The position numbers and the translations under genes are program-made. Below the pieces are notes generated by a model. The model ran no database searches and had not been told where the DNA came from. It saw nothing but the letters and a program-made list of their open reading frames with translations. A DNA stretch of 64,000 nucleotides, taken from the NCBI GenBank assembly GCA_947451525.1, contig CANFZM010000001.1, forward strand, positions 124,001-188,000, read 5' to 3'. Of this stretch, positions 31,574 to 41,293 are shown piece after piece (within the stretch, counting starts at the first letter, position 1; each line of letters starts with the position of its first letter). This DNA comes from Flavobacteriaceae bacterium (GTDB taxonomy: Bacteria > Bacteroidota > Bacteroidia > Flavobacteriales > Flavobacteriaceae).

Positions 31574-32686
31574 TTATTTTGTTTGTTTTATCAGATAGAT
31601 ATACACTGGAAAGTGGTCACTAAAACCAACTTCGTTCATGGAGTGTCGTAGCGGATAACCTTTGTACTGCCCTGTGGTTTGAATCATGTAGGGTTTGTTG
31701 TAGATTCCGGCTTTCCAATATCTAAAAGAGGAATAATCTGGATTTACTAATTGTTGGGAAACCATAATTTGGTCGAAGATATCGCCGGCATCTCTATAAA
31801 ATAAAGAGGCATTACCTTCTTTAGCCATTTGTTCGAATGGGTTGTAGATATCGCCTGGCTCTTGTAATTCGGTTTTTTTAAGTTTGGCTCCTAAAGCAAC
31901 TTTAACGCTTCGGTTGTACGAACCATCGTTCAAATCACCCATGGTAAGAATTTTAGCATTGGGGTTTATTTTCACTAAAGAATCGATGATTTTTCTGTTT
32001 AAAGCACCTGCTGCTTCACGAAAAGGAGAACTTTTCTTTTCACCACCAGAACGCGATGGCCAGTGGTTTACAATAATATTAATTTCTTCGCCATCAAGGA
32101 AACCTGTAACTAATAGTTGGTCACGGGTAAAAACTCTTTCGGAATTAAGTTCTACTTCCGACTTATCATCAGAGATATCATCTGCTGCATTTTTTCTTAC
32201 TGCAGAAGCATTCATCTGTTTTTTATAAATAATCAAAGGAATATTTATAGAACTAGTTACTTTAAAATGTTTCTTTTGGTATAATAAAGCCACATCTATA
32301 CCTCTATGGTCTGGTGAATCGTAGTGTACGATGCCGTAATCAGAAACAGCTAATTTAGGTTGTTTTATTAAATCTTCTAACACACCTCGGTTTTCAATTT
32401 CAGCACCACCAATAAGTACCGGAGAGTTTGGATTTTCAGTGGTTCCAATTTCAGAAAGTACTCGAGATAAATTTTCTAGTTTTTGATGGTATTTTACTGA
32501 AGTCCAGTTTTGAGCTCCTGATGGCAACCACTCTTCATCAATAATTTTTGGGTCATTTATGGTATCGAAAAGATTTTCGAAATTGTAGAATGCCACAGTA
32601 TGCACAATATAGTTTTTAGCTTGTGCATTGGTTCTTGTAATTGCGATTAAAGCAATAAAGAGGGCAAAAAAGGTTTTAATTTTCAT
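31574..32686 (-). CDS. Secreted endonuclease/exonuclease/phosphatase-family protein
   Basis: A 370-residue EEP-family hydrolase with a signal peptide (1-21, ending NAQ). Catalytic-region residues are present: N35/E37 (YNFENLFD), E96/E98 (GAEIENRG), D131 (RGIDVALL), H208 (VNHWPSRSGG), D251/N253 (MGDLNDG) and D357/H358 (SDHFPVY). The family includes DNases and phosphodiesterases; secretion suggests action on external nucleic acid or phospho-esters. It is divergent from a TonB-receptor operon with promoter boxes only 20 bases apart, so they may be co-regulated. Confidence 0.88.
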   Translation of the reverse strand: MKIKTFFALFIALIAITRTNAQAKNYIVHTVAFYNFENLFDTINDPKIIDEEWLPSGAQNWTSVKYHQKLENLSRVLSEIGTTENPNSPVLIGGAEIENRGVLEDLIKQPKLAVSDYGIVHYDSPDHRGIDVALLYQKKHFKVTSSINIPLIIYKKQMNASAVRKNAADDISDDKSEVELNSERVFTRDQLLVTGFLDGEEINIIVNHWPSRSGGEKKSSPFREAAGALNRKIIDSLVKINPNAKILTMGDLNDGSYNRSVKVALGAKLKKTELQEPGDIYNPFEQMAKEGNASLFYRDAGDIFDQIMVSQQLVNPDYSSFRYWKAGIYNKPYMIQTTGQYKGYPLRHSMNEVGFSDHFPVYIYLIKQTK

Positions 32687-32730
32687 AAATTGTATATTAA
32701 TTTAATGTCAAGTTTTTACAAACTTCGGGT

Positions 32731-32738
32731 CAAAAGTA
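32731..32738 (-). promoter_or_regulatory. -7 box for the secreted nuclease
   Basis: TACTTTTG on the minus strand, 44 bases before the ATG at 32686. Confidence 0.55.
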
Positions 32739-32758
32739 GTAATATTATTAAAATAATG

Positions 32759-32766
32759 TACATTTG
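32759..32766 (+). promoter_or_regulatory. -7 box for the TonB-receptor operon
   Basis: TACATTTG on the plus strand, 58 bases before the ATG at 32825, close to and divergent from the nuclease box at 32731. Confidence 0.55.
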
Positions 32767-32824
32767 TAGGCTGTTAAGTTTGTATTAAGACTGCAGTTAT
32801 TAGAAAATTAATTTAAATCAATTT

Positions 32825-35629
32825 ATGAAAAAGCTTGTCATTAGTTTATTATTTGTGATGCAAGTGTGTTTTGTTTTCGCACAAGCCGGGACTGGTTTCT
32901 CAGGTAAAGTGGTAGATTCAAAATCGCAAAAACCATTGCAAGATGTTGTCGTAACTGTTCAAAACTCTAGTTTAACAGAAATTTCCGATGCCCAAGGAAA
33001 ATTTACGTTTAAAAATGTTACCGAAGGAAGTCAATTAGTATTAGTTAAAAGCGCTGGCTACAAAGACCAGTTGCTAACAATTGATGTTGTAAAAGGTAAA
33101 GTTTTAGATTTGGGCGTGGTGGTATTGGAAGAAGACATTACCCAAGAACAACAAACTAGTTTAATTTCAATTACCGATAATGATTTAGGTGATGATAATA
33201 GTGGTTCTGAAAGTACTTCAAGTTTATTACAAGCTTCTCGTGATGCTTTTAACCAATCGGCAGCTTTTAACTGGGGTCAAGCCCGTTTTAAGGTTCGTGG
33301 TTTAGATAGTGCTTATGGTACTACTATGATAAACGGAGTTGTAATGAATAAAATTTACGATAATCGCCCTCAATTCAGTAACTGGGGTGGATTAAACGAT
33401 GCTACTAGAAATCAAGAATATACTAATGGTTCAGCTCCTTCAGATTATACTTTTGGAGGAATATTAGGAACAGATGAAATTAACACAAGAGCATCATTAT
33501 ATCGTCCTGGAAATAGAATCTCTATGGCAGGAACTAATACCAATTACACAGGAAGAATTATGGGTACTACCGCTTCCGGTATGCGAAAAGATGGTTGGGC
33601 TTATGTTGTTTCTGCGTCTAGACGTTTTGCTAACGAAGGTTACTTTGAAGGAACTACTTACAGTGCTAATTCTTTCTTTGCAAGTGTTGAAAAAAAAATC
33701 AACAGCAAACACAGTCTTAACCTAACTACTATATATGGACAGAATAATAGAGGTAAAAATTCACCAAACACACAAGAAGTTAATGACTTAAAAGGAGAAA
33801 AGTACAATTCATACTGGGGTTTTCAGGATGGCAGAGCTAGAAACTCAAGAGTGAAAACAGTTGAAGAACCAATTTTTATGTTATCCGATTATTGGAAAAT
33901 TACTCCAAAAAGCAATATCACTACAACTGTATCCTATCAATTTGGAAAAATTGGAAATACAAGATTAACTTACCAAGGAGCTGATAATCCAGATCCTACT
34001 TATTACAAAAGTTTACCAAGTTATTTTCTATCTACTTACGATAGCAATGGAGTGTTAGCTCCAGAATATGCAGAAGCTAATCAAGCAAGTGCTAATTTTC
34101 TTGCTGATGGACAATTAAATTGGAATAAAATGATTTATTCTAATCAAAACAGTGGAGATGGACATAGTTTTTATACATTGTATGAAGACCGTACCGATGA
34201 TAAATTATTCACTGCAAACACTATTTTAAGTTCTCAATTGGCAGATCATATTTTATTTAATGGTGGTGCAACTTATAGAAATTTAAATTCTCATAATTTC
34301 CAAAACATGTTGGATCTATTAGGAGGGAGTTACTTTAAAGATGTTACTCTTTTTGGACTTGGTTTAAATCAACAACAATCAGATTTAAACAATCCTAATA
34401 GAGTTATTGGTGTTGGAGACACATTTGGTTACAACTACAATTTAACTTCTAATAATATTGATGCTTTTACACAATTTAAATTCAATTATAAAAAAGTAGA
34501 TTTTTATGTAGCTCAGTCTTATTCTCGTTCCGAATACCAAAGAGATGGATTGTATAAAAACGGATATTATCCAAACAATTCTTATGGTAAAAGTGAAAAA
34601 TTAAGCTTTGATAACTTTGGTTTTAAAGGTGGTTTAACTTACAAAATTACAGGGAGACAATTCTTGAATTTTAATGGCGCATACATGTCTAAAGCTCCTT
34701 CTTTAAGAAACGTATTTAATAATGCTCGTGTAAATAACAATGTCGTTGATGGTATTACTAATGAGACCATTTCTAGTTTGGATGCAAGTTATATTATTAG
34801 TGCACCAAAATTAAAAGCAAGATTAACTGCTTATTATTCTAAAATTCAAAATCAAACCGAAACTGCATTCTTCTTTGGAGACGGAGCAGGTATAGATGAC
34901 CCAACAACTACTGCTAATGAAAGTAACGCTTTTGTTGCAGAAACGGTTACTCATATTAATAAAAGAAATTTAGGTTTAGAGTTTGGAATGGAATACCCAA
35001 TCACTTCTACATTAAAAGCAACTTTAACTGCTGCTTATGGTGAATACATTTATGATAATAATCCAAATGTTACTTTAAACGAAGATGCTTTGGCAACTGC
35101 TACTAACACAAAACCAGTAATAAATTACGGTGAAGCAAACCTAAAAAATTACAAACAATCTGGAATGCCTCAACAAGCGGCTTCATTTGGTTTAGAATAT
35201 AGAGATCCTAAATTCTGGTGGATTGGTGCTAACATCAACTATCTTGGAGCTAATTATATTGATGTTGCTCCTATTACAAGAACTGCTCGTTTTTATGACG
35301 ATGCTGCACTTGCACCAGGAGTTCCTGCTAGCGATGCAACTTTAACAAGAGGTCAAGAGTTATTAAAACAAGAAAAATTTAATGATTTCACTTTGTTAAA
35401 CTTAACAGGAGGTAAATCTTGGAAAATAAATACTAAAATGATTGGATTATTTGCAAGTGTAAACAATGTATTGAATGTTGCATACAAAACAGGTGGTTTT
35501 GAACAAGCAAGAAACTCTAATTTTACTCAAATGAACCAAGATGTTTCTAGTGGGCATCCTGCATTTGCTCCGAAATATTTCTATGGTTATGGTAGAACTT
35601 ATTTCTTAAACTTATATATTAATTTTTAA
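32825..35629 (+). CDS. TonB-dependent outer-membrane receptor
   Basis: A 934-residue receptor: signal peptide 1-20, CarboxypepD_reg-like domain at about 22-100 (GFSGKVVDSKSQKPLQDVVVTV), plug at about 135-280 with WGQARFKVRGLDSAYGTTMINGV, then a long barrel ending in the aromatic C-terminus (YFLNLYINF). It lacks the length and context of SusC; no SusD gene is next to it. It should import a ligand using the proton motive force. It leads an operon with two lipoprotein genes (11- and 19-base gaps). The substrate is likely a product of the secreted nuclease, an inference from context. Confidence 0.9.
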   Translation: MKKLVISLLFVMQVCFVFAQAGTGFSGKVVDSKSQKPLQDVVVTVQNSSLTEISDAQGKFTFKNVTEGSQLVLVKSAGYKDQLLTIDVVKGKVLDLGVVVLEEDITQEQQTSLISITDNDLGDDNSGSESTSSLLQASRDAFNQSAAFNWGQARFKVRGLDSAYGTTMINGVVMNKIYDNRPQFSNWGGLNDATRNQEYTNGSAPSDYTFGGILGTDEINTRASLYRPGNRISMAGTNTNYTGRIMGTTASGMRKDGWAYVVSASRRFANEGYFEGTTYSANSFFASVEKKINSKHSLNLTTIYGQNNRGKNSPNTQEVNDLKGEKYNSYWGFQDGRARNSRVKTVEEPIFMLSDYWKITPKSNITTTVSYQFGKIGNTRLTYQGADNPDPTYYKSLPSYFLSTYDSNGVLAPEYAEANQASANFLADGQLNWNKMIYSNQNSGDGHSFYTLYEDRTDDKLFTANTILSSQLADHILFNGGATYRNLNSHNFQNMLDLLGGSYFKDVTLFGLGLNQQQSDLNNPNRVIGVGDTFGYNYNLTSNNIDAFTQFKFNYKKVDFYVAQSYSRSEYQRDGLYKNGYYPNNSYGKSEKLSFDNFGFKGGLTYKITGRQFLNFNGAYMSKAPSLRNVFNNARVNNNVVDGITNETISSLDASYIISAPKLKARLTAYYSKIQNQTETAFFFGDGAGIDDPTTTANESNAFVAETVTHINKRNLGLEFGMEYPITSTLKATLTAAYGEYIYDNNPNVTLNEDALATATNTKPVINYGEANLKNYKQSGMPQQAASFGLEYRDPKFWWIGANINYLGANYIDVAPITRTARFYDDAALAPGVPASDATLTRGQELLKQEKFNDFTLLNLTGGKSWKINTKMIGLFASVNNVLNVAYKTGGFEQARNSNFTQMNQDVSSGHPAFAPKYFYGYGRTYFLNLYINF

Positions 35630-35640
35630 TTAAAGACATT

Positions 35641-36234
35641 ATGAAATCAATTCAATTTAAGAGTCTATTTTTTATGGCAATTATGGCAATTTTAGTGACT
35701 GGTTGTACAAAAGACAGTGATGCGTCTGTTGATACTCCTCTAAACACATTGCTTGCAGAGAATTTTAATGATTCTAATCTAACCAATAGCGGTTGGATTA
35801 CTTATGCACAAACTGGGACCAAACTATGGAGTGTAGGAATTTATAAAGGAGATGGTTATGCTCAATTCAGTTCTTACGGTTCTGGACAACCAGTTAATGT
35901 ATCTTGGTTAATTTCACCAGCATTAAACATGGATAATCAAAGTGGTGAAAAACTTTATTTCCAATCTTGTCAAGATGGTTATGTTCACAGTTTAGAAAAC
36001 TCTTTAGAACTTTATGTTTCTAGTGATTATGATGGTGTTAATTTTAACAACGCAAGTTGGACAAAAGTTAACTTCACTTGCCCAACACAAGATTCTACTA
36101 AATATGTTTATGTGAATTCAGGTTTAATTGATTTATCTAAATATACTGGAACTTTGCATTTTGCATTTAAAGTAAAAGGAACTACTTCTTTATCTGGTGG
36201 TTACCAAATAGATAATGTTAGAGTTTTTTATTAA
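35641..36234 (+). CDS. Lipoprotein with choice-of-anchor-J-like domain
   Basis: A 197-residue lipoprotein (lipid cysteine C22 in AILVTGCTKD). Residues about 38-197 form a beta-jelly-roll with the LLAENFNDSNLTNSGWITY start and a DNVRVFY end typical of choice-of-anchor-J/DUF5017-like domains. It starts 11 bases after the receptor. Likely on the outer surface as a binding partner for the receptor. The domain call is by eye. Confidence 0.75.
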   Translation: MKSIQFKSLFFMAIMAILVTGCTKDSDASVDTPLNTLLAENFNDSNLTNSGWITYAQTGTKLWSVGIYKGDGYAQFSSYGSGQPVNVSWLISPALNMDNQSGEKLYFQSCQDGYVHSLENSLELYVSSDYDGVNFNNASWTKVNFTCPTQDSTKYVYVNSGLIDLSKYTGTLHFAFKVKGTTSLSGGYQIDNVRVFY

Positions 36235-36253
36235 TATCAAATAACAAGAAAAT

Positions 36254-37606
36254 ATGAAAAATATAATTAAATCTTTATTGTTTGTTACTCTTTCATCACT
36301 AGTTTTTACTGGATGTACAGATAGCGACAAAACTTACAAGACCGAAACGCAACAAATACAAACGTATACCCTTGCAACTAATAAAACCGTTGCTGCAATA
36401 GTTACAGCGACTTCTGCAACCCCTACTTTGTATACTGCCGATGACACTATTGAAGCATACGTTACTTCTAACGATGCGGCTGGTAATTTTTACAAATCTA
36501 TTTCGTTTCAAACTATCCCAACAGATGCTTCGGCTCCTATTGGATTTAGTGTATCTGTAGATAAATCAATGCTTTTTGCAGACGGTTTTACTCCTGGAAG
36601 AAAAGTGTATATTAAACTTAATGGTTTAGCAAGAGGAATAGTTTTTGGATCAATGTTAATTGGAGTTTTAGATTCTAGTTCTTCTACTGGAATTTCTGGA
36701 ATTTCTAAATTTGATTTAAACAACTTTTTGTTCCCATCAGAAACTATTGTTGCTGAAGATACTTTTGTAAGACACATGACCTTAGCGCAAGCTTTAGCCA
36801 ATGCCAATTTAAATACATTAATTGAAATTGACAATACTTCATTTTCAGATAACTCTATAGCAAGAACTTATTTTGATGTTGACAACGGTGGTTATGCAAC
36901 TAACCATACTATAATAGATAACACTATTGGAGATATTACTCCAACTGTAAATAAATATTGTAGAGTTAGCCAATATGCACCATTCTCAGTTGGAAATGTA
37001 CCTTCTGGAAGAGGAAGCATAAGAGGAGTAATGACTAAATACAATTCTGACTATCAATTTTTAGTTCGTACTGAAAATGATTTCAAACTTACTGCTGCTA
37101 GAAGTTACAATTACTTTAGCACGTTGAACGAAAGTTTTGCAACTGCAGTTACTAGTCAGATTTCATTTCCTAAATATTTAAATTTCTCTCCTATTGGAAC
37201 TAAAAAATGGAAAATAGTTTCGGGTGCTTTAGAAATGTCATCTTACGGTGGTGCTGTAGAAAACAATAAATCTTATTTTGTAGTCCCTGTAAACATGGAT
37301 GCTGCGAGTACCTTTAAATTTGATTTAAAAGTAACCTATTTCACTAATTCTACTGGATTGAAAGTATACAGAAGTTCTGATTACGTTCCTGGAATGAATA
37401 TTAAAAATGCTACTTTATACGATATCTCTTCTAGTTTCAGCCAACCAATGCCTAGCGCTAATGTAGTTTTAACAGCATTAACCTATAACATTCCTGCTAC
37501 TGTAACTGGTAATGGATATTTTATCTTTGAATATACTGGTACTAACATTTCAACAGGACCTCCTGTTACAACTACCATTGATATAGATAACATATTAGTA
37601 AACTAA
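36254..37606 (+). CDS. DUF5689-domain surface lipoprotein
   Basis: A 450-residue lipoprotein (lipid cysteine C21 in LVFTGCTDSD). The region about 55-280 matches DUF5689 (DDTIEAYVTSNDAAGNFYKS is the characteristic start), followed by a choice-of-anchor-J-like C-terminal domain at about 290-450 (ending IDIDNILVN). DUF5689 proteins have no known activity but commonly occur with TonB receptors and EEP nucleases in Bacteroidetes. It is the last gene before a strong terminator. Confidence 0.82.
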   Translation: MKNIIKSLLFVTLSSLVFTGCTDSDKTYKTETQQIQTYTLATNKTVAAIVTATSATPTLYTADDTIEAYVTSNDAAGNFYKSISFQTIPTDASAPIGFSVSVDKSMLFADGFTPGRKVYIKLNGLARGIVFGSMLIGVLDSSSSTGISGISKFDLNNFLFPSETIVAEDTFVRHMTLAQALANANLNTLIEIDNTSFSDNSIARTYFDVDNGGYATNHTIIDNTIGDITPTVNKYCRVSQYAPFSVGNVPSGRGSIRGVMTKYNSDYQFLVRTENDFKLTAARSYNYFSTLNESFATAVTSQISFPKYLNFSPIGTKKWKIVSGALEMSSYGGAVENNKSYFVVPVNMDAASTFKFDLKVTYFTNSTGLKVYRSSDYVPGMNIKNATLYDISSSFSQPMPSANVVLTALTYNIPATVTGNGYFIFEYTGTNISTGPPVTTTIDIDNILVN

Positions 37607-37628
37607 GACTTACTTATATTTATAAATT

Positions 37629-37658
37629 AAAAAGCTGTTCCTAAAGGAACAGCTTTTT
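37629..37658. terminator. Terminator of the TonB-receptor operon
   Basis: AAAAAGCTGTTCC (37629-37641), loop TAAA, GGAACAGCTTTTT (37646-37658), 23 bases after the stop at 37606. Confidence 0.88.
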
Positions 37659-37690
37659 TTATTGATGGCATTTGTAGTTAATAAACTCCG

Positions 37691-37954
37691 CTAGTATAGG
37701 CTTACATTTGTTCCCTTTGTGTAATTCCTGTCAATTTCTAAAATAATTTGATCCAAATAACCCCAAATGCTTTGAGCGTTAATTTAACAATTTAAAATAA
37801 TGAAAATAAAATCTCCAACCAACAATAATTTCTCTCCTTCATAATCAGGAATATTAATCCCTCCAATTATGAAACTTAAAATATCTGCTTCTAATTTATA
37901 CACGTTACCAAAATTTGTAAAATTCCCTTTCTTAACAAGAACAAAGCGAAAGGT
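37691..37954 (-). pseudogene. Possible gene relic in an 850-base gap
   Basis: One minus-strand frame is open from 37954 to 37691 apart from a single TAA at 37784-37786. The translation looks protein-like on both sides of that stop (NFTNFGNVYKLEADILSF and then IWGYLDQIILEIDRNYTKG) and has no start codon. Other minus-strand fragments lie further upstream (about 38130-38280) in another frame. The rest of the gap from 37660 to 38400 shows no intact gene. It may be a decayed gene, but chance in AT-rich DNA is possible. Product unknown. Confidence 0.3.
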
Positions 37955-38409
37955 TTAGAGTAGGTGAACTCCCCTATTATTAAAAACACCTAAGAATATT
38001 CGATATGTATAAATAACTATAGAACGTTTGTGTTAAGACCGGTTCACTAATATCAATTATTTAAAATAAGCACTCATCATTACCATTTGTACAAGAAATT
38101 TATAAAATTCCATCTAGTCAACCAATTCCCTTTTTATCCTAATGGTTAAATCCTATTTCTTAAAACCATTTGTATATAAAATTTTGGAGGTTTATTCTTG
38201 TTTGGTTTATAGAGGGCAAATCTTAAAGCTTCAAGTATCCTGCTTTAGTAAAAATAACCTAATTTAATTAAAGCAACATTAAAGATGTTTACAAACTTTA
38301 TAATTAATTAGCATAAGCATGGTTTCTGAGAAAAATAAGCGAATTACTTTGCGTAAACCAACAAGTATTGGTGTAAAAAAAATACTGCCCTTAAAAAAGC
38401 CTAAAAACA

Positions 38410-38439
38410 AAACGCCTTGTTATTTCTAACAAGGCGTTT
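38410..38439. terminator. Terminator of the adhesin operon
   Basis: AAACGCCTTGTTA (38410-38422), loop TTTC, TAACAAGGCGTTT (38427-38439). On the minus strand a T-rich tract follows. It lies 20 bases after the OmpA-family stop. Confidence 0.85.
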
Positions 38440-38458
38440 ACTATTTAAAATAAATTCT

Positions 38459-40318
38459 TTATTTAACAATCAAGAATTCTGAACGTCTGTTTTTAGCATA
38501 TTCTTCTTCAGTACATGGTTTACAAGGAACTACAGGCTCAGTTTCGCCAAATCCTTTTCCAGTAATACGCTCTGCAGGAATTCCTTTAGAAATTACATAT
38601 TGAACTGTTGCTTGAGCTCTTCTTTCTGATAAAGATAAGTTGTATTCGTCGCTACCTCTACTATCTGTATGTGATTTAGCAAAAATAACTAACTTATCAT
38701 TACTATTCATTACTTGAACTAATTTGTCTAACTCAAATGCACCTTGTTGCGTGATATTACTTTTGTCAAATTCAAAATAAATTGGTTGTAATATAATAGC
38801 AACAGGAGTAATAATTACGTCAATAGGCTGCAACGGTGCTGGCAATTTAGCAGTTGGTCCTTTACTTTTTGCAACAGCAAATACATTTCCTTCAAATCCT
38901 TCTTTAGATGCTTGAATAGAATAAGGAGTATCGCATTCAATTTTGAAATTAACTTCTCCTTTAGCGTTAGAAGTTTCGGTAGCAATGATATTGTTTTTAG
39001 CATCTAAAATCGCAACTTTAGCATCCGCCAAGATTTCGCCTGTTTTAGCATTAGTAACAACAACAAGTAAATCAACAGAACATACTGGTGTAGCCAAGAA
39101 AATATCATCAGTACCATTTCTGTTACTAGAAAGGAAACCTACATTTTTTTCTTTATTAAATGTAAAGTCAAAATCATCTTTTTCAGTATTTAATGGTTTA
39201 CCCATATTAACTGCTTCCGTGCCTTTTGCAAGATCAATTTGAAAAATATCCAAACCACCTAATCCAGGTTTTCCACTTGATGCAAAATATAAAGTAGTAT
39301 TATCATCTGCAATGAATGGGAAACTTTCGTTACCTTCAGTATTTACTTTAGTCCCTAAATTTTCTGGTTTTCCAAATTCACTTCCATTAACAGAAACTTT
39401 CCAAATATCAACACCACCAATACTTTCAGGCATATTAGAAGAAAAGTAAAGTGTTTTACCATCTCTACTTAAACTTGGATTACTTAATGAATAATCTTTA
39501 CTGTTAAAAGGTAAAGGCTTAATATTAGTCCATGCGTCACCCGCTTTGGTAGCAACATATAAATTATTCTTTCCTAATTTAAGATGATTGTTTTTGTCTT
39601 TTTCAAAAAGTCCTTCTCTAAAACTATCACTAGAAAAATACATCGTGTTTCCATCTTTACTAATAGTTACAGGACCATCATGACGTTTATGATTAATAGA
39701 AGTTAAAGGAGTTGGCTCTGAAAAAGTTCCAGAATCACCCATAATAGAAGTATAAACATCTAAAAATGGTTCACCGCTCCAACCATAATTTTTTCTAGAA
39801 CCATTTCTGGCACTAGTAAAATAAAGAATTTTATCATACATAACAGCACCAAAATCTGATTTATCAGAGCTGATAGGTAAAGAAGCAACTGTATAAGTAA
39901 CTCCTTGTACTAATTTAGGCACATAATTAGGATTTTCTTTAAATGATTTTGCTCTTAAATCATTTGGAGCCAAAGCAGCAAACTTAGCCATCTGCTTATT
40001 AGACTCTTCATATTTACCGTTGGATTTAAGCATTTGTGCATATCTAAAATATGTTTCTGCATCTTGAGCAGTTAAGGTTGCTTTGGCATACCATTTAGTT
40101 GCATCTGCAGTATTAAACATATTATAATAAGTGTCTGCCAATTGCTTGTAAACATAACCATCGGCTTTGCCATCATCAACCAATTTTTGATATTCCTTAA
40201 TCGCTTTAACGTATTCGTATCTCTGGAATAATTTATCAGCGATTTTGGTGTCTTGGTTTTGAGCAATAATAGAACTACTTATTGCAAAAAAACTTAATAC
40301 TATATATAGATTTTTCAT
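38459..40318 (-). CDS. PorE-like OmpA-family protein (TPR, beta-propeller, OmpA)
   Basis: A 619-residue envelope protein: signal peptide 1-19, TPR helices at about 25-115, a PD40-type beta-propeller at about 145-410 (TMYFSSD, TLYFSSN and TLYFASS repeats), a carboxypeptidase-regulatory-like domain at about 418-495, and an OmpA peptidoglycan-binding domain at about 508-619 (HTDSRGSDEYNLSLSERRAQ). This order matches PorE of the type IX secretion system in Porphyromonas. It follows the sprF-like gene by 19 bases. Many Flavobacterium genomes have several adhesin-sprF-OmpA sets, so it need not be the core PorE. Confidence 0.85.
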   Translation of the reverse strand: MKNLYIVLSFFAISSSIIAQNQDTKIADKLFQRYEYVKAIKEYQKLVDDGKADGYVYKQLADTYYNMFNTADATKWYAKATLTAQDAETYFRYAQMLKSNGKYEESNKQMAKFAALAPNDLRAKSFKENPNYVPKLVQGVTYTVASLPISSDKSDFGAVMYDKILYFTSARNGSRKNYGWSGEPFLDVYTSIMGDSGTFSEPTPLTSINHKRHDGPVTISKDGNTMYFSSDSFREGLFEKDKNNHLKLGKNNLYVATKAGDAWTNIKPLPFNSKDYSLSNPSLSRDGKTLYFSSNMPESIGGVDIWKVSVNGSEFGKPENLGTKVNTEGNESFPFIADDNTTLYFASSGKPGLGGLDIFQIDLAKGTEAVNMGKPLNTEKDDFDFTFNKEKNVGFLSSNRNGTDDIFLATPVCSVDLLVVVTNAKTGEILADAKVAILDAKNNIIATETSNAKGEVNFKIECDTPYSIQASKEGFEGNVFAVAKSKGPTAKLPAPLQPIDVIITPVAIILQPIYFEFDKSNITQQGAFELDKLVQVMNSNDKLVIFAKSHTDSRGSDEYNLSLSERRAQATVQYVISKGIPAERITGKGFGETEPVVPCKPCTEEEYAKNRRSEFLIVK

Positions 40319-40337
40319 TTTTATACTATGGTTTATG

Positions 40338-41261
40338 TTAGAAATATCTTGGAGATTGGGATACTTTTTTCGGGAAATTCAAATTAAACAAAATCATAAT
40401 CTCATGAGAAGATGGTGTTGTAATATTTAAATCAGAAACTATATGGTCATAAGCATACCCAACTCTCAAACTTGGACTAACAGCATAATTAACCATAGCG
40501 CCGAAGGAATCTTGTAATCTATAAGTACCACCTACTTCAAATTTATCATTGAACAAAAAGTTAGCAGATAAATCTACAGATACCGGAGCATTAAGTGCAG
40601 ACTTAATCATGGTAGATGGTTTAAATTTAAGATCCGGATTGATATCAAAAACATAACCACCAGTAATGAAATAATGCAAAGTTTCTGTTCCAAAACGTCT
40701 TCCGTTATAATCTAAATAAGTAGATTTTAACATATTGGGTACCGAAACAGCAACATAGTATTTATTAGTATAATAAAAGAAACCTGTACCCATGTTTAAA
40801 AAGGATTTGCTAGAGTTTTCCTTAAAGGCAGGATCATCTAAATCGGGAACGTGACCATTTCCAATTTCTGATAACAAACCTACTTTATGGAACGTCCCCC
40901 CACCTTTTAAACCAAATGCTAATCTACGATCACCACCAAGATTTAAGGTATAAGAGAAGTCGGCATAAACATTGGTTTCTTCTACAGGACCAATTTTATC
41001 ATTAATAGCAGACATTCCTAAACCAACATTTTTTCCAACAGGACTATTGATAAAGAAAGTACCTGTGGTAGGAGCACCCTCTATTTCTACCCATTGTTTT
41101 CTATAAAGAACCCCACCTGTCATGTTCTCTTTAGAACCCGCATAAGCCGGGTTCATAATACTCATGTTATACATATATTGTGTATATTGAGGGTCTTGCT
41201 GCGCTTTTACATCCACAAAAGTCAATAATGCTAACGCAATTAGGAAATATGTTTTTTTCAT
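40338..41261 (-). CDS. PorP/SprF-family T9SS membrane protein
   Basis: A 307-residue outer-membrane barrel protein with a signal peptide (1-20) and the family start QQDPQYTQYMYNMSIMNPAYAGS, which is diagnostic of PorP/SprF. SprF in F. johnsoniae is needed to export the adhesin SprB and similar proteins with type B C-terminal domains. The upstream gene is such a protein. I start at 41261 (MKKTYFLIALA) rather than 41279, since the shorter form has a normal signal peptide. It sits between the adhesin and the OmpA-family gene. Confidence 0.9.
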   Translation of the reverse strand: MKKTYFLIALALLTFVDVKAQQDPQYTQYMYNMSIMNPAYAGSKENMTGGVLYRKQWVEIEGAPTTGTFFINSPVGKNVGLGMSAINDKIGPVEETNVYADFSYTLNLGGDRRLAFGLKGGGTFHKVGLLSEIGNGHVPDLDDPAFKENSSKSFLNMGTGFFYYTNKYYVAVSVPNMLKSTYLDYNGRRFGTETLHYFITGGYVFDINPDLKFKPSTMIKSALNAPVSVDLSANFLFNDKFEVGGTYRLQDSFGAMVNYAVSPSLRVGYAYDHIVSDLNITTPSSHEIMILFNLNFPKKVSQSPRYF

Positions 41262-41293
41262 TTTATGAAGATTTTTCATTTTTACGTTACTAA

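Noticed and set aside
32825..37606. Receptor operon considered as a SusC/SusD polysaccharide locus
   Set aside because: The receptor is shorter than SusC, no SusD or glycoside hydrolase is present, and the neighbour is an EEP hydrolase.
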